Source: CALFUK01 sp964398295
GTDB lineage: Bacteria; Bacteroidota; Bacteroidia; Chitinophagales; Saprospiraceae
NCBI GenBank assembly: GCA_964398295.1
Contig: CAYNMW010000003.1
Location: forward strand, 5,115 to 69,114
Reading direction: 5' to 3'
Length of the DNA stretch: 64,000 bases
Shown here: one piece after another, positions 12,301 to 18,323 of the stretch
How positions within the stretch are numbered: position 1 is the stretch's first letter
Layout of the letters: each line of letters starts with the position of its first letter
Notes under the pieces: generated by a model
Told to the model about the DNA's origin: nothing
The model's input: the letters and a program-made list of their open reading frames with translations, nothing else
Database searches by the model: none
Translations under genes and position numbers: made by a program

Positions 12301-12676
12301 TAGTTGTGACAGTATTTGTAATTGGAGCTCCTATGCCACCGCCGTTTCCGCCACCGAAACCGGCAACTTCAACTTCGATATTTTGCTGACCATCAGCTTG
12401 GCCATAGATAGCTTCTAAACCAGCACCGCCATTATCGACGACTTGGTTTGTACCAGGTACATTAGTATCACCTGGAGCAACATCTCCAGTTATACTATAT
12501 GAAAAATCTGGCATTGCATCACAGGTAAAGTTACCTGTTCCTGAAATACCACCACTAAAGGTCGCATATTCAGGTGTTTGAGCATAAGTACTTATACTTA
12601 TGATCATCATTAACAAGAATAGGGTAGAATTCTTCACCCAATTTTGTATGTCGTTATATGTATTTGTTATATTCAT
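3392..12676 (-). CDS. Giant secreted DUF11-repeat surface protein
   Basis: This 3094-residue protein has an N-terminal signal peptide (hydrophobic run then TYAQ, about residue 33). Residues about 34-360 and 365-650 are two copies of an unrecognised module beginning EYATFSGG / EYATYSGG, each closing with Asp-rich, TSP3-like DCDGGGISNLIEC segments. After a Cys-rich linker come 13 DUF11-type beta-sandwich repeats (about residues 742-2790). Each opens [YF]DLAL[IT]K and contains NQGTLDA or a variant, and they are joined by Asp/Glu-rich linkers likely to bind calcium. Two further copies of a G-x-V-P-x-G-S-L-x-Y domain follow. The last about 70 residues (TFSAGNSVELLIGF, then FHAIIEGC) look like a 3-coathanger stack. 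No classic T9SS C-terminal sorting domain is visible. A role as a large adhesin or surface fibre is inferred. It is 20 bp downstream of a paralogous gene. Confidence 0.85.
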   Translation of the reverse strand: MNITNTYNDIQNWVKNSTLFLLMMIISISTYAQTPEYATFSGGISGTGNFTCDAMPDFSYSITGDVAPGDTNVPGTNQVVDNGGAGLEAIYGQADGQQNIEVEVAGFGGGNGGGIGAPITNTVTTTLTFDAPTPPGGFAFLIADVEQDQVQVCALDANGDSVPVSIIDSWFQASFDADNSDGSTIAPSWDSTSATLVGQEGPGGVRQTTYVADLPDNEAGAAWFEVNISITQLQLKSQALGVAPDDPSQHFLFATLCEEPTCVDLLNEPAICDYIIDNPNSDLAQDDCDGGGISNLIECQVGENPSDPADDCDAAAGINICALLASDPTNALANEDCDGGSVSNLIECNANQNPLNPNDDIPGPNPDCSPEYATYSGGNTGTGSFVCSEMPNFTYSITGDVAPGDTSVPGTPQVVDNNGGGLETLYGQADGAQNIQVEVAGFSGSVGDPIVNTVVTTIDFDSPTPPGSFAFLIADIEQDQVMICALDANDNAVPVSVIANWFQASFDADIADGPITTPLWDASTGTLVGQESGAGAEKQTNYVADLPDNEAGAAWFEVDIAISQLQFKSQALGLDPDDPSQHFLLASLCKEPVCSDLINDIGICAYIIDNPNSSIAQADCDGGGISNLVECQAGANPADPADDILPTPCEAPMCSPVPNLEVCSDGTTRTIACAAGLENSNVVWFNGLGDQVGVGCELIIDNTLIMNGAVGDMMCFFYEAIDADGCPITSCCPIIAEVIDCGFYDLALIKETTSAGPFAPGDDVTFTITVCNQGTIDAANVEVTDLIPADLSLSGSDTNGWTGPLVGPVTNIIPALPAGTCTPLDIILTIDPTFMGSSIVNNAVITADDGDDIDSDPAVIAMLDDFGDDDDLTETDGGDDEDPEEILVGQIYDLALIKETVTPGPFSPGDNVTFAITVCNQGTLDAANIQVRDNIPPELMLSPADANGWAGPLSGPVVNSTITSLPAGACSTLNIVMVIDPDFMGTSIVNNAEIFADNGDDIDSAPGDNSQPDDFVDDNDFTETDGGDDEDPEEIVIEQIYDLALIKESVTPGPFSPGDDVLYTITIQNQGTLDAGNISITDFIPAGMMLSTADGNGWAGPFAGPVTNSLVGPTVGNSTTVDILLTIDPSFMGTTLINFAEISADSGDDIDSVTDAVNGNDPGGAVNTASDDVLTGNGTGVPGDAIAPTDEDDHDPEDIILEQIYDLALIKETTSPGPFSPGDDVTYTITIQNQGTLDAGNISITDFIPAGMMLSTADANGWAGPFAGPVTNSLVGPTVGNSTTVDIVLTIDPSFMGTTLINFAEISADSGDDIDSAPDAVNGNDPGGAVNTASDDVLTGNGTGDPGDAIGPTDEDDHDPEDIILEQIYDLALIKETATPGPFAPGDDVTYTITVANQGTLDAGAITLTDFIPAGMTLSAADANGWTGPSAGPVTNALVGPTVGNSTTVDIVLTIDPTFMGTTLINFAEISSDSGDDIDSAPDAVNGNDPGGAVNTASDDVLTGDGTGDPGDAIGPTDEDDHDPEDIVLEQVYDLALIKEELSAGPYQPGDDVTYTITVENQGTLDAGAITLTDFIPAGMTLSAADANGWTGPSAGPVTNALVGPTIGNSIMVDIVLTIDPSFPGGTIINFAEISSDSGDDIDSAPDAVNGNDPGGAVNTASDDVLTGDGTGDPGDAVGPTDEDDHDPEDIVVEIFDLALTKTLSAATPGPFSPGSPVTFDINVFNQGTLNAFNIGLLDDIPAGLTLADANWTAAGGVATLNNPIPFIPVGGSTTQTITFIVDSGVSGTLINDAEIASADDDTNPANTPPTDIDSTPGDDATPDDLPNNDDTADTAGGDDQDPEPIVVEIFDLALTKTLNAATPGPFMPGSVVTFDINVFNQGGVNAFNIGLLDDIPTGLTLADANWTAAGGIATLNAPIPFLAAGATTTQTITFTVDPGVSGTLINDAEIASADDDTNPGNTPPTDIDSAPSDDATPDDLADNDDTADTAGGDDQDPEPIVVEIFDLALAKTVNANTPGPYAPGDIITYDIVVTNQGTLNAFNIGVDDYVPAGLILADANWTLSGTTASLNNPISFLAPGASNTLTITFQIDPAFMGTMLVNDAEISSADDDTNPGNTPPTDVDSTPGDMATPNDLANNDDIADTAGGDDHDPEPIVIGQIYDLALIKVETSSGPYMPGDDVDFTITVCNQGTLDAANVQIADNLPAGLTLSAADMNGWAGPSAGPVTNTIPTLVVGACVDVPITLTIDPAFQGNILVNNAEITADDGNDVDSTPGDNSQPDDFPDDDDFTETDGGDDEDPEAIVVEQLYDLALIKEESSAGPYIPGDDVAYTITVCNQGSLNAANVVVTDYIPADMTLSVNDANGWAPAGIGMVTNVIPAVAIGTCEMVDIVLTIDPAFAGGDIVNFAEISVDDGADVDSTPDTVNGNDAGGNPDTPSDDVLTGDGTGDPNDMDPVTDEDDHDPELITVEIFDLALTKMINANTPGPVFEPGDLVTFDIEVINQGSVDAFNVGVIDYIPAGLTLVDANWTLSGTTATLNNPIAFLAAGASTTTTITFLIDATFAGTTIINDAEILAADNNTNPGDTPPTDVDSTPGDNATPTDLPNDDVVTDTMGGDDHDPAMITVEQDPDVFDLALIKTVNANTPGPYMPGDVVTFDIMVVNQGNVNAFNVGVIDYIPAGLVLADANWTQVGADAVLNNAIPFLAVGASSTVTITFQIDPTVGNGIVLNDSEILSADNDTNPGNTPPTDIDSTPGDNATPDDVTNNDDLADILGGDDHDPEGIQVCSNASAGIVIEGSQDDCLMPGATTRRNAIPMGQVVPAGDSLVYLLVDASGNILQVDSIPEFVIGMTGDFTIHPVVYDPSQCDVSALSAVGEIIDACICFDIDLVGAPVSVTECCFANAGGLIESEVVGCADPDNGMEAIFTAVPVGTNVPPGSIILYVLTTGPANTVIATSTTPSFNIQMAGDFAMHTLIFDPATFNLDFLMLGVDPISTINLELISQGACGAINLLGTSVVVEACSDCPFDLYVPGPGMCIPDGIYEAQNNITSDGIVCPGSNVTFSAGNSVELLIGFEIGIGGEFHAIIEGCTP
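4310..10450 (-). repeat. Thirteen tandem DUF11-coding repeats
   Basis: I count 13 units, each starting with YDLALIK or FDLAL[TIA]K and averaging roughly 470 bp. By linker and core sequence they fall into three classes. In coding order the pattern is A A B B B B C C C A B' C C: A units have FTITVCNQG, B units a long GGAVNTASDDVLTG linker, and C units FDIxVxNQG with TPPTDxDS linkers. The pattern suggests growth by duplication of both single units and blocks. Confidence 0.85.
7589..9556 (-). repeat. Four near-identical 492-bp units inside the DUF11 array
   Basis: The YD codons that open successive class-B units lie at 9556, about 9064, about 8572 and 8080, a constant 492-bp (164-codon) period. 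Long stretches are the same in all copies at the DNA level, for example the Asp-rich linkers near 7620-7760, 8110-8250, 8600-8740 and 9090-9230. This implies recent tandem duplication or ongoing gene conversion. Confidence 0.85.
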
Positions 12677-12696
12677 TTTGACTTTACGTTTAGGTG

Positions 12697-13818
12697 TTAA
12701 TTTCTGATAATTATATCAGCGCAATTGGGGTTAGGGCATGGAAAATCGTCAGCTGGATTCTTAGGATTTTGACCAGCAAGACATTCGGTAAGGTTATTTA
12801 CACCACCATTGTCACAATCTTGAGCTCCAAAAGGACTACCTGGGTTTGCTGCTAAGAAAGTGCAAACATCTATTCCAGCATCCATCAAAGCCATACAGTC
12901 ATCTGCTGGATCATTAGGATCTTCACCATTTTCACATTCGATAAGATTTGAAATACCTCCATTGTCACAATCGTCTTGTGCGATTGCAGATGCAGGATTA
13001 GCAATTATATAATCACAAATCGTTGGTTCAGTTATCAAATCTGTACATGTAGGTTCTAAACATCTCGTTGCAATAATAAAGTGTTGAGATGGATCATCTG
13101 GATTAACACCCAATGCTTGAGATTTGAATTGTAGTTGCGTGATCGAGATATCAACTTCAAACCATGCTGCGCCTGCTTCATTGTCAGGAAGATCGGCAAC
13201 ATAAGTTGTCTGTTTTACTGGACCAGCAGCAAATTGACCGACAAGAGTACCAGTCGTAGAATCCCATGATGGAGGAGTAGCTCCGCCGCCATTATCAGCA
13301 TTAAAAGCCATCTGAAACCAACCATCGATTACAGATACTGGAACAGGATCGCCGTTAGCATCTAATGCACATACCATTACTTGATCCTGTTCTACATCAG
13401 CCATTATAAATGCCAATGCTCCAGGAGTTGTTGGTGCATCAAAATCAAGTGTTGTTATGACGGTATTCACAATGGTAGCTCCAATACCTCCGCCATTTCC
13501 GCCACCAAATCCGGCAACCTCGACTTCGATATTGTCCGCATTGTCGGCAGGGCCATAAATAGCTTCAATGCCGCCGCCACCATTATCGATTACTTGAGCA
13601 GGACCAGGCACACTTGTATCGCCAAGGGCGACATCTCCAGTGATGCTATAGTTGAAATCGGGACTCTCGCTGCAGGTGAATTCACCTCTTCCTGATAAAC
13701 CGCCTGTGAAGGTAGCGTATTCAGAGCTTTGAGCTAATCCTGATTCAACACCGAATCCAAAAAAGATTAGAGAAAAGAATAAGAGACCTCTTATTCGAAA
13801 AAGTATTTCTTTTTCCAT
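12697..13818 (-). CDS. Secreted single-module paralogue of the DUF11 giant's N-terminus
   Basis: The protein is 373 residues long, with a signal peptide (GLLFFSLIFFGFGVESGLAQ). The mature part is one copy of the module found twice in the neighbouring 3094-aa protein: EYATFTGG, a FxADVEQDQVMVCALDANG core, YVADLPDNEAGAAWFEVDI, SQHFIIA, then three TSP3-like DCDNGGxxNLxEC segments. It stops shortly after PNPNCA, exactly where the giant continues with PNPDCSPEYA into its second module. It therefore looks like a truncated or split duplicate lacking the DUF11 array and C-terminal domain. It lies 20 bp upstream of the giant gene on the same strand, so the two are probably one operon. Whether it is functional cannot be decided here. 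Confidence 0.8.
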   Translation of the reverse strand: MEKEILFRIRGLLFFSLIFFGFGVESGLAQSSEYATFTGGLSGRGEFTCSESPDFNYSITGDVALGDTSVPGPAQVIDNGGGGIEAIYGPADNADNIEVEVAGFGGGNGGGIGATIVNTVITTLDFDAPTTPGALAFIMADVEQDQVMVCALDANGDPVPVSVIDGWFQMAFNADNGGGATPPSWDSTTGTLVGQFAAGPVKQTTYVADLPDNEAGAAWFEVDISITQLQFKSQALGVNPDDPSQHFIIATRCLEPTCTDLITEPTICDYIIANPASAIAQDDCDNGGISNLIECENGEDPNDPADDCMALMDAGIDVCTFLAANPGSPFGAQDCDNGGVNNLTECLAGQNPKNPADDFPCPNPNCADIIIRN

Positions 13819-14184
13819 TTTTACTGGTGTTTTAATTAATAGAAATAATAATATATATAAAGTATAGAAGCATCAATAGAGATGCTACATACTAAACTTC
13901 CAACATGTATTGACTTAAGCTCCCAGAATCACGGCATTACATTGCGCGTGGGAAAGAATTAGAAAAGATAGAAATCAAGGTGTGATTTATGCATTTCTTT
14001 CTCGATCCTACGTACGGTTACTGCAAAATTAATAAAAGAATGTATAGTTTGCAGATAACAACTGTTAAAATATTTTATTTAACGTATATAAACTGTAGAT
14101 ACAGTGTCACTTAATTGTATTTATAGCCTCTAACCAATGTAATTGTATTGTATAGTGCTTGTAGATTAAGTTAGTATTCAGTAC
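13819..14184. other. Intergenic region upstream of the DUF11 operon
   Basis: There is no convincing gene in these 366 bp. It should hold the promoter of the minus-strand 373-aa/3094-aa pair. An inverted repeat (AGCATC at 13869-13874, GATGCT at 13881-13886, flanked by GTAT/ATAC) lies about 50-70 bp upstream of the start codon and could be an operator or 5'-leader hairpin. The rest is AT-rich and unremarkable. Confidence 0.4.
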
Positions 14185-14442
14185 TTATGCCGCTTCAGCT
14201 AGTGATTTATGGATTTGATTGAAACTGTTTTTCCAATCACCGTATGACTTAGAGTTGTTGTACTGAATATTGCACTTTTTACAAACATGGGATGGCCTAT
14301 TTGGCCAAAGGCTACCATCTCCAATAGCGATATTGCCTTGTTTAATGTCCCTAATAATATCAATAGTCAGTAGTCCATAATAAAGAGCAATGGATTCCTT
14401 GTTACTTTGACAACATGGGCAATTTTCTGACTTTCCTTTCAT
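14185..14442 (-). CDS. Small zinc-ribbon-like protein
   Basis: The protein has 85 residues from the ATG at 14442. A longer frame starts at a TTG (14481), but its first 13 codons are poor and lie in a hairpin, so I prefer the ATG. Two Cys pairs, CPCC near the N-terminus and CKKC about 55 residues later, flank IALYYGLLT, GNIAIGDG and RPSHVCKKC. This is the layout of a widespread small zinc-ribbon protein (CPxCxS, YGLP, GG, HCKxCGHxW). Its role is unknown. It lies directly downstream of ribH and may be read through from it. Confidence 0.65.
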   Translation of the reverse strand: MKGKSENCPCCQSNKESIALYYGLLTIDIIRDIKQGNIAIGDGSLWPNRPSHVCKKCNIQYNNSKSYGDWKNSFNQIHKSLAEAA

Positions 14443-14472
14443 TGTAATTATTTTACAACAAAGAAACTCTTG

Positions 14473-14495
14473 ATCGTGCAATCAAAATGCACGAT
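14473..14495. other. Inverted repeat at the ribH stop codon
   Basis: Perfect 8-bp arms ATCGTGCA (14473-14480) and TGCACGAT (14488-14495) enclose a 7-nt loop. The hairpin begins immediately at the ribH stop codon. There is no T-run after it on the minus strand, so it may be an RNA 3'-end stabiliser or a weak terminator rather than an intrinsic one. Confidence 0.4.
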
Positions 14496-15007
14496 TAATT
14501 AAACCCGATAGATTGTTTGCTTTTTGGTAGTTGTTCAGAGAGATGTATCATTTCGATTGCTGTATTAGCGGCTTCATCACCTTTATTTCCGTACTTACCT
14601 CCAGATCTATCTTTCGCTTGTTGTTTATCATTTGGGGTCAATACTCCATAGATGACGGGTTTACCTACTGATACTCCCAACATACTGATTGTCTGTGCTA
14701 CAGTATTATTGATGTATTCATCGTGTTTCGTTTCGCCTTTGATCACACAGCCTATGCAGATTACAGCGTCTACTTTTTGTTGACCCAAAAGAAGCTTGGC
14801 CCCATAGGGTAGTTCGAATGCACCTGGAACTTCAATAACGACTAAGCCATCATCATGCAGTCCATTCTTTTTTAATGTTTTAATGCAAGCGTCGCGTAGG
14901 GAAGAGGTGATATCTTCATTCCATCGAGACCATACAATGCCAATGGATTTATCAGAAATATCCTTGCTTGTTGAACCAGAAGATAGATTCTTGTCCTTTG
15001 ATGACAT
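14495..15007 (-). CDS. ribH: 6,7-dimethyl-8-ribityllumazine synthase
   Basis: A 170-residue cytosolic enzyme that condenses 5-amino-6-ribitylaminouracil with dihydroxybutanone phosphate, the penultimate step of riboflavin synthesis. Family motifs are visible: IGIVWSRWNEDITSSL near the N-terminus, VPGAFELPYGAK, CIGCVIKGETKHDEY with the catalytic His, and a C-terminal GNKGDEAANTAIEM. Length is typical for the family. The first about 20 residues are a Ser/Lys-rich extension. The ATG lies directly against the stop codon of the upstream TPR gene. The TPR-ribH pairing next to recF is a recurrent Bacteroidota arrangement. Confidence 0.95.
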   Translation of the reverse strand: MSSKDKNLSSGSTSKDISDKSIGIVWSRWNEDITSSLRDACIKTLKKNGLHDDGLVVIEVPGAFELPYGAKLLLGQQKVDAVICIGCVIKGETKHDEYINNTVAQTISMLGVSVGKPVIYGVLTPNDKQQAKDRSGGKYGNKGDEAANTAIEMIHLSEQLPKSKQSIGFN

Positions 15008-15685
15008 CTAGTATCTCGCTATATATTTGTCGATTTGACTGCCTTCTTCCGAGTCTGGAAACTCTTCTTTAATTCTGTTGAAGTACTCTGCGGCACTTGA
15101 TGAATTGCCTTGTTTGTCAGATAACAGTGCAAGCTTTTGTAAATAATAGGGAGTCAGTAGATCATTAGCAGAAGCATTAACAGCTTTTTGATAATATGAA
15201 ATTGCCTGATCAAATTCGCCCTTTTCAGAATATGCGTCACCGAGTGCACCTAATTTGGTGATTGGTAATAATGCACCTTTTGCACTAAAATCCTTTAAAT
15301 AGTCTATTGCTGGATCATACAATCCAAGGTTTAAATAAGAAACTCCAGCATAATATCTGGCTAAGTTTGCAGCCTTCGTACCATTGTAATTGTCAATGAT
15401 ATCTAGAAAACCATCAAACCCTCCTCCTGGATTTTCTAAGGCAAGCGCGAATGAATCTCTTTCAAACTGCTGTTCTGCTTTATACATTGCAGACATAGCC
15501 TTAGCCTCACGGGGCGTCTTGTACAATAGGAAATAAGCAACCAAGGCTCCAATTACTAGAGCTAGTATTCCTATTCCTCCTAAGACTTTAAATTGATTTT
15601 TTTCGAAGAAGCTTTGTGCGCTGTCTCTGGTTTCTACCAGATCTATTAGTACTTCATCTTTATCTGTTTGCTTACGTCTACCCAT
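15008..15685 (-). CDS. YfgM-like TPR membrane protein
   Basis: The protein is 225 residues long. After a charged cytoplasmic N-terminus there is one membrane segment (about residues 35-53, VLGGIGILALVIGALVAYFLL), then a region with tetratricopeptide helices (ARYYAGVSYLNLGLYDPAIDYL, LGDAYSEKGEFDQAISYYQKAV, AAEYFNRIKEEFPDSEEG). This is the architecture of YfgM/TPR_21-type anchored proteins, which in other bacteria act with the Sec translocon as a periplasmic chaperone partner. The role here is inferred by family only. It abuts ribH without a gap. Confidence 0.8.
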   Translation of the reverse strand: MGRRKQTDKDEVLIDLVETRDSAQSFFEKNQFKVLGGIGILALVIGALVAYFLLYKTPREAKAMSAMYKAEQQFERDSFALALENPGGGFDGFLDIIDNYNGTKAANLARYYAGVSYLNLGLYDPAIDYLKDFSAKGALLPITKLGALGDAYSEKGEFDQAISYYQKAVNASANDLLTPYYLQKLALLSDKQGNSSSAAEYFNRIKEEFPDSEEGSQIDKYIARY

Positions 15686-15783
15686 GTTTCTTTAGCTAAA
15701 ATTTGCGCAAAAATAGTCAAAATATATGATGCATGATATTACTCTTACACAAAAAGCTACTTTATCTAAACAGAAAATTCAGA

Positions 15784-16806
15784 TTACTTGATAAATGGGT
15801 AGTCTGTCTGCAGGTAATTATCTGTGTATAATTCACTTGCATCTGGAAATTTTGATTCTTCTGCGAATTTGACAGCGGCTTCCATTTCTGCTTTCACTTC
15901 TTTTTTAATGGCTGCCAATTCGTCTTCAGTAGCAAATTTATTGTTCAAAATACTTGCTTCAACTGTTTTAACAGGATCTAAGTTTTTATAATGCGTGAGT
16001 TCTTCCTTGGTTCTATAATTAGCTGGATCTGATACGGAATGACCTTTATACCTGTAGGTTTTTATTTCTAAAAAGTAAGGTCCTTGACCGCTTCTGATGT
16101 ACTCTGCTGCTCTTGTTAATGCATCGTGTACATTTTCAGGTGACATTCCATCAACTTGCTCAGATGGCATACCAAATGGTTCTCCCATTTTGTATATTTC
16201 TGTAGCTCTACTTGTTCGCTCTACAGATGTGCCCATGGCATAGCCATTATTTTCGCAAATATATAATACAGGTAAATCCCAAGTTTCGGCCATATTAAAC
16301 GACTCGTAAAGAGCACCTTGTCTAGCGGCACCATCACCAAACATTGTTACACAAAGATTTTTAGTGCCACGATATTTTTCTGCAAATGCAATTCCAGTGC
16401 CTATAGGTATTTGAGCTCCAACAATTCCATTTCCTCCGAAATAATTGTGATCCTTAGAAAAGAAGTGCATTGAACCGCCCTTCCCTTTTACACAACCAGT
16501 TTCCTTGCCAAACAATTCAGCCATGCATGACTTAGAATCCAAGCCACGAGCAAGTGCTATCCCATGCTGACGATATGCTGTAACGATTTTATCTTCCTGC
16601 GTCAATGCGGAGACAAGTCCACCTGCAATGGCTTCCTGCCCTATATATACGTGACAGAATCCTCTTATTTTTTGTTGCCCGTATGACATGAGTGTTCTTT
16701 CTTCAAATCGACGGATGCGAAGCATTATTTTAAACCATTGCATGTACATTTCTTTGGAATGCGCTGATTTTTTTACTTTCTTTTTACTTTCAGTTTTTAC
16801 TGCCAT
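15784..16806 (-). CDS. pdhA: Pyruvate dehydrogenase E1 component, alpha subunit
   Basis: 340 residues from the ATG at 16806; a TTG seven codons upstream opens the frame but adds only a non-conserved HYQLNI. This is the thiamine-diphosphate-dependent decarboxylating subunit that feeds pyruvate into acetyl-CoA. Visible motifs are the N-terminal RRFEERT, HVYIGQEAIAGG, KGKGGSMHFF, the ThDP/Mg site GDGAARQGALYESFN through CENNGYAMGT, and the phosphorylation-loop equivalent YRYKGHSVSDP. A Lys/Ser-rich extension precedes the domain. No pdhB or pdhC is nearby, so the partner subunits are encoded elsewhere, as is common in Bacteroidota. Confidence 0.93.
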   Translation of the reverse strand: MAVKTESKKKVKKSAHSKEMYMQWFKIMLRIRRFEERTLMSYGQQKIRGFCHVYIGQEAIAGGLVSALTQEDKIVTAYRQHGIALARGLDSKSCMAELFGKETGCVKGKGGSMHFFSKDHNYFGGNGIVGAQIPIGTGIAFAEKYRGTKNLCVTMFGDGAARQGALYESFNMAETWDLPVLYICENNGYAMGTSVERTSRATEIYKMGEPFGMPSEQVDGMSPENVHDALTRAAEYIRSGQGPYFLEIKTYRYKGHSVSDPANYRTKEELTHYKNLDPVKTVEASILNNKFATEDELAAIKKEVKAEMEAAVKFAEESKFPDASELYTDNYLQTDYPFIK

Positions 16807-16936
16807 TATATTCAATTGATAATGCAAAGATACTTTCTTTATTGCTTAATTAAACGGAAAAAGAGAATTATAGATTCTATCTAAGGCAATTATTTATATT
16901 GAAAACTAACTTTGAGGAAATATGATACAATAAGCA

Positions 16937-18040
16937 TTGAAACTTACCACACTCAAATTAAATAATTTCAAAAATTATACGGAAGTCAATATGCGCTTCA
17001 ATTCCGATGTCAATATTATTGTAGGAAACAATGGTAGCGGCAAAACGAATCTACTTGATGCAATCTACATGCTAAGTTTTTGCAAAAGCAATTTTCAACA
17101 TCTGGATTCATTATTGGTGAATCACAAGCATGATTATTTCCGAATTGCAGGTAATTTTGATGGTCAAGTTGACAAAACCAAAGTATCCATTTCATTTAAT
17201 AAACAAAAGAAGAAACTCATTCAGGTTGGAGAGAAAAAGTTGGTTAAGTTATCTGATCATATTGGACAGATCCCATTAGTCTTTATAGGTCCACGAGATA
17301 TTCAACTTATTTTTGACGGTAGTGCTGAGCGCCGAAAGTTTCTGGATTCAGGAATCAGTCAACTCAATAGAACATATCTGCAGCAGTTGGTCCTGTACAA
17401 TAAAATTCTACTTAGGAGAAACACTTATCTCAAATCTTGCCTACCGCACACGTATGATAAAGCAATTGTTGAAAGTTTTAATGAGCAACTACTAGCTCCG
17501 GCTCAATTGTTACATACCGAAAGAGCTAAGTTCATCGAGATATTTACATCTACTTTTGAGGCGTCCTATCATACACTTTCTGGTGGAAATGAAAAGGCCT
17601 CTTGTCAATATAGAAGTCAGCTTGATAAAGACATCTTCCAAAATTTACTAGAAGATTCGTTTGAAAAAGATTTGGTATTGCAACGCACCACTACTGGTAT
17701 CCATAAAGATGACCTTGTCTTTTTACTCGACGAGAAATCGTTAAAGAAGTATGGATCGGAAGGGCAATTAAAAACCTATCTACTAGCTTTGAAATTATCC
17801 ATGTGGGCAGAGCTAAATAAGAAAGCCAATGAGACTCCTCTTCTTTTACTAGATGATATCTTTGCAAAGTTGGACAGCCATAGAGTCAAAAATTTACTTT
17901 ACTTTGTTCGCGAAGAATGCAATGCGCAGGTTTTTATTTCTGACACGCATTTGTCCAGGGTACCCGATATACTATCAGAACTAAATATGAACCATACTGT
18001 GTTTTCTATTCAAAATAACGAAGTGAATGAACAAGAATAA
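16937..18040 (+). CDS. recF: DNA replication/repair protein RecF
   Basis: This 367-residue SMC-like ATPase loads RecA at single-strand gaps. Visible are KLNNFKNY, the Walker A GNNGSGKTNLLDAIY (about residues 33-47), the RecF-typical FIGPRDIQLIFDGSAERRKFLD, the signature GSEGQLKTYLLALKL and Walker B LLLLDDIFAKLD. The frame must start at TTG (16937): the only upstream ATG is followed at once by a stop, and the next internal ATG would cut off the conserved first strand. It diverges from pdhA and overlaps the next gene by 14 bp. Confidence 0.95.
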   Translation: MKLTTLKLNNFKNYTEVNMRFNSDVNIIVGNNGSGKTNLLDAIYMLSFCKSNFQHLDSLLVNHKHDYFRIAGNFDGQVDKTKVSISFNKQKKKLIQVGEKKLVKLSDHIGQIPLVFIGPRDIQLIFDGSAERRKFLDSGISQLNRTYLQQLVLYNKILLRRNTYLKSCLPHTYDKAIVESFNEQLLAPAQLLHTERAKFIEIFTSTFEASYHTLSGGNEKASCQYRSQLDKDIFQNLLEDSFEKDLVLQRTTTGIHKDDLVFLLDEKSLKKYGSEGQLKTYLLALKLSMWAELNKKANETPLLLLDDIFAKLDSHRVKNLLYFVREECNAQVFISDTHLSRVPDILSELNMNHTVFSIQNNEVNEQE

Positions 18041-18323
18041 GTCTGGAGATCGCTCACTTGAATCCTTATTGAAAGACTTTGTCAAACGAAAGCCTATTGC
18101 GAAAGGCTACAATCAAGTTGATATTCAAAAATATTGGGCTGACGAAATGGGGACAACAATAAACAAGTATACGCAGTCTATCAAGTTAAGGAACGAGACT
18201 GTCTCAATTAAGATCAATTCCATTCCTCTACGAAGTGAACTACAGTATAATAAAGACAAACTCCTGAAGTTGTTACAACAGGAGTTTGGCTACGAAAAGA
18301 TACAGGACATTAGAATTTACTAA
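18027..18323 (+). CDS. DUF721 (DciA-like) protein
   Basis: A 98-residue protein with the DUF721 layout: LLKDFVKRKPIAKGYNQVDIQKYWADEMG, then TQSIKLRNETVSIKINSIPLRSEL and a C-terminal LLKLLQQEFG. DciA proteins load the replicative helicase in many bacteria lacking DnaC. In Bacteroidota the gene typically follows recF, as here, with a 14-bp overlap. Its stop codon overlaps the stop codon of the convergent protease gene. Confidence 0.85.
   Translation: MNKNKSGDRSLESLLKDFVKRKPIAKGYNQVDIQKYWADEMGTTINKYTQSIKLRNETVSIKINSIPLRSELQYNKDKLLKLLQQEFGYEKIQDIRIY

Noticed and set aside
14443..14481. TTG start for the zinc-ribbon gene
   Set aside because: The extra 13 codons overlap a hairpin and include no family residues; ATG at 14442 is better.
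16807..16827. TTG start for pdhA at 16827
   Set aside because: It adds seven non-conserved residues; the ATG at 16806 gives the usual N-terminus.
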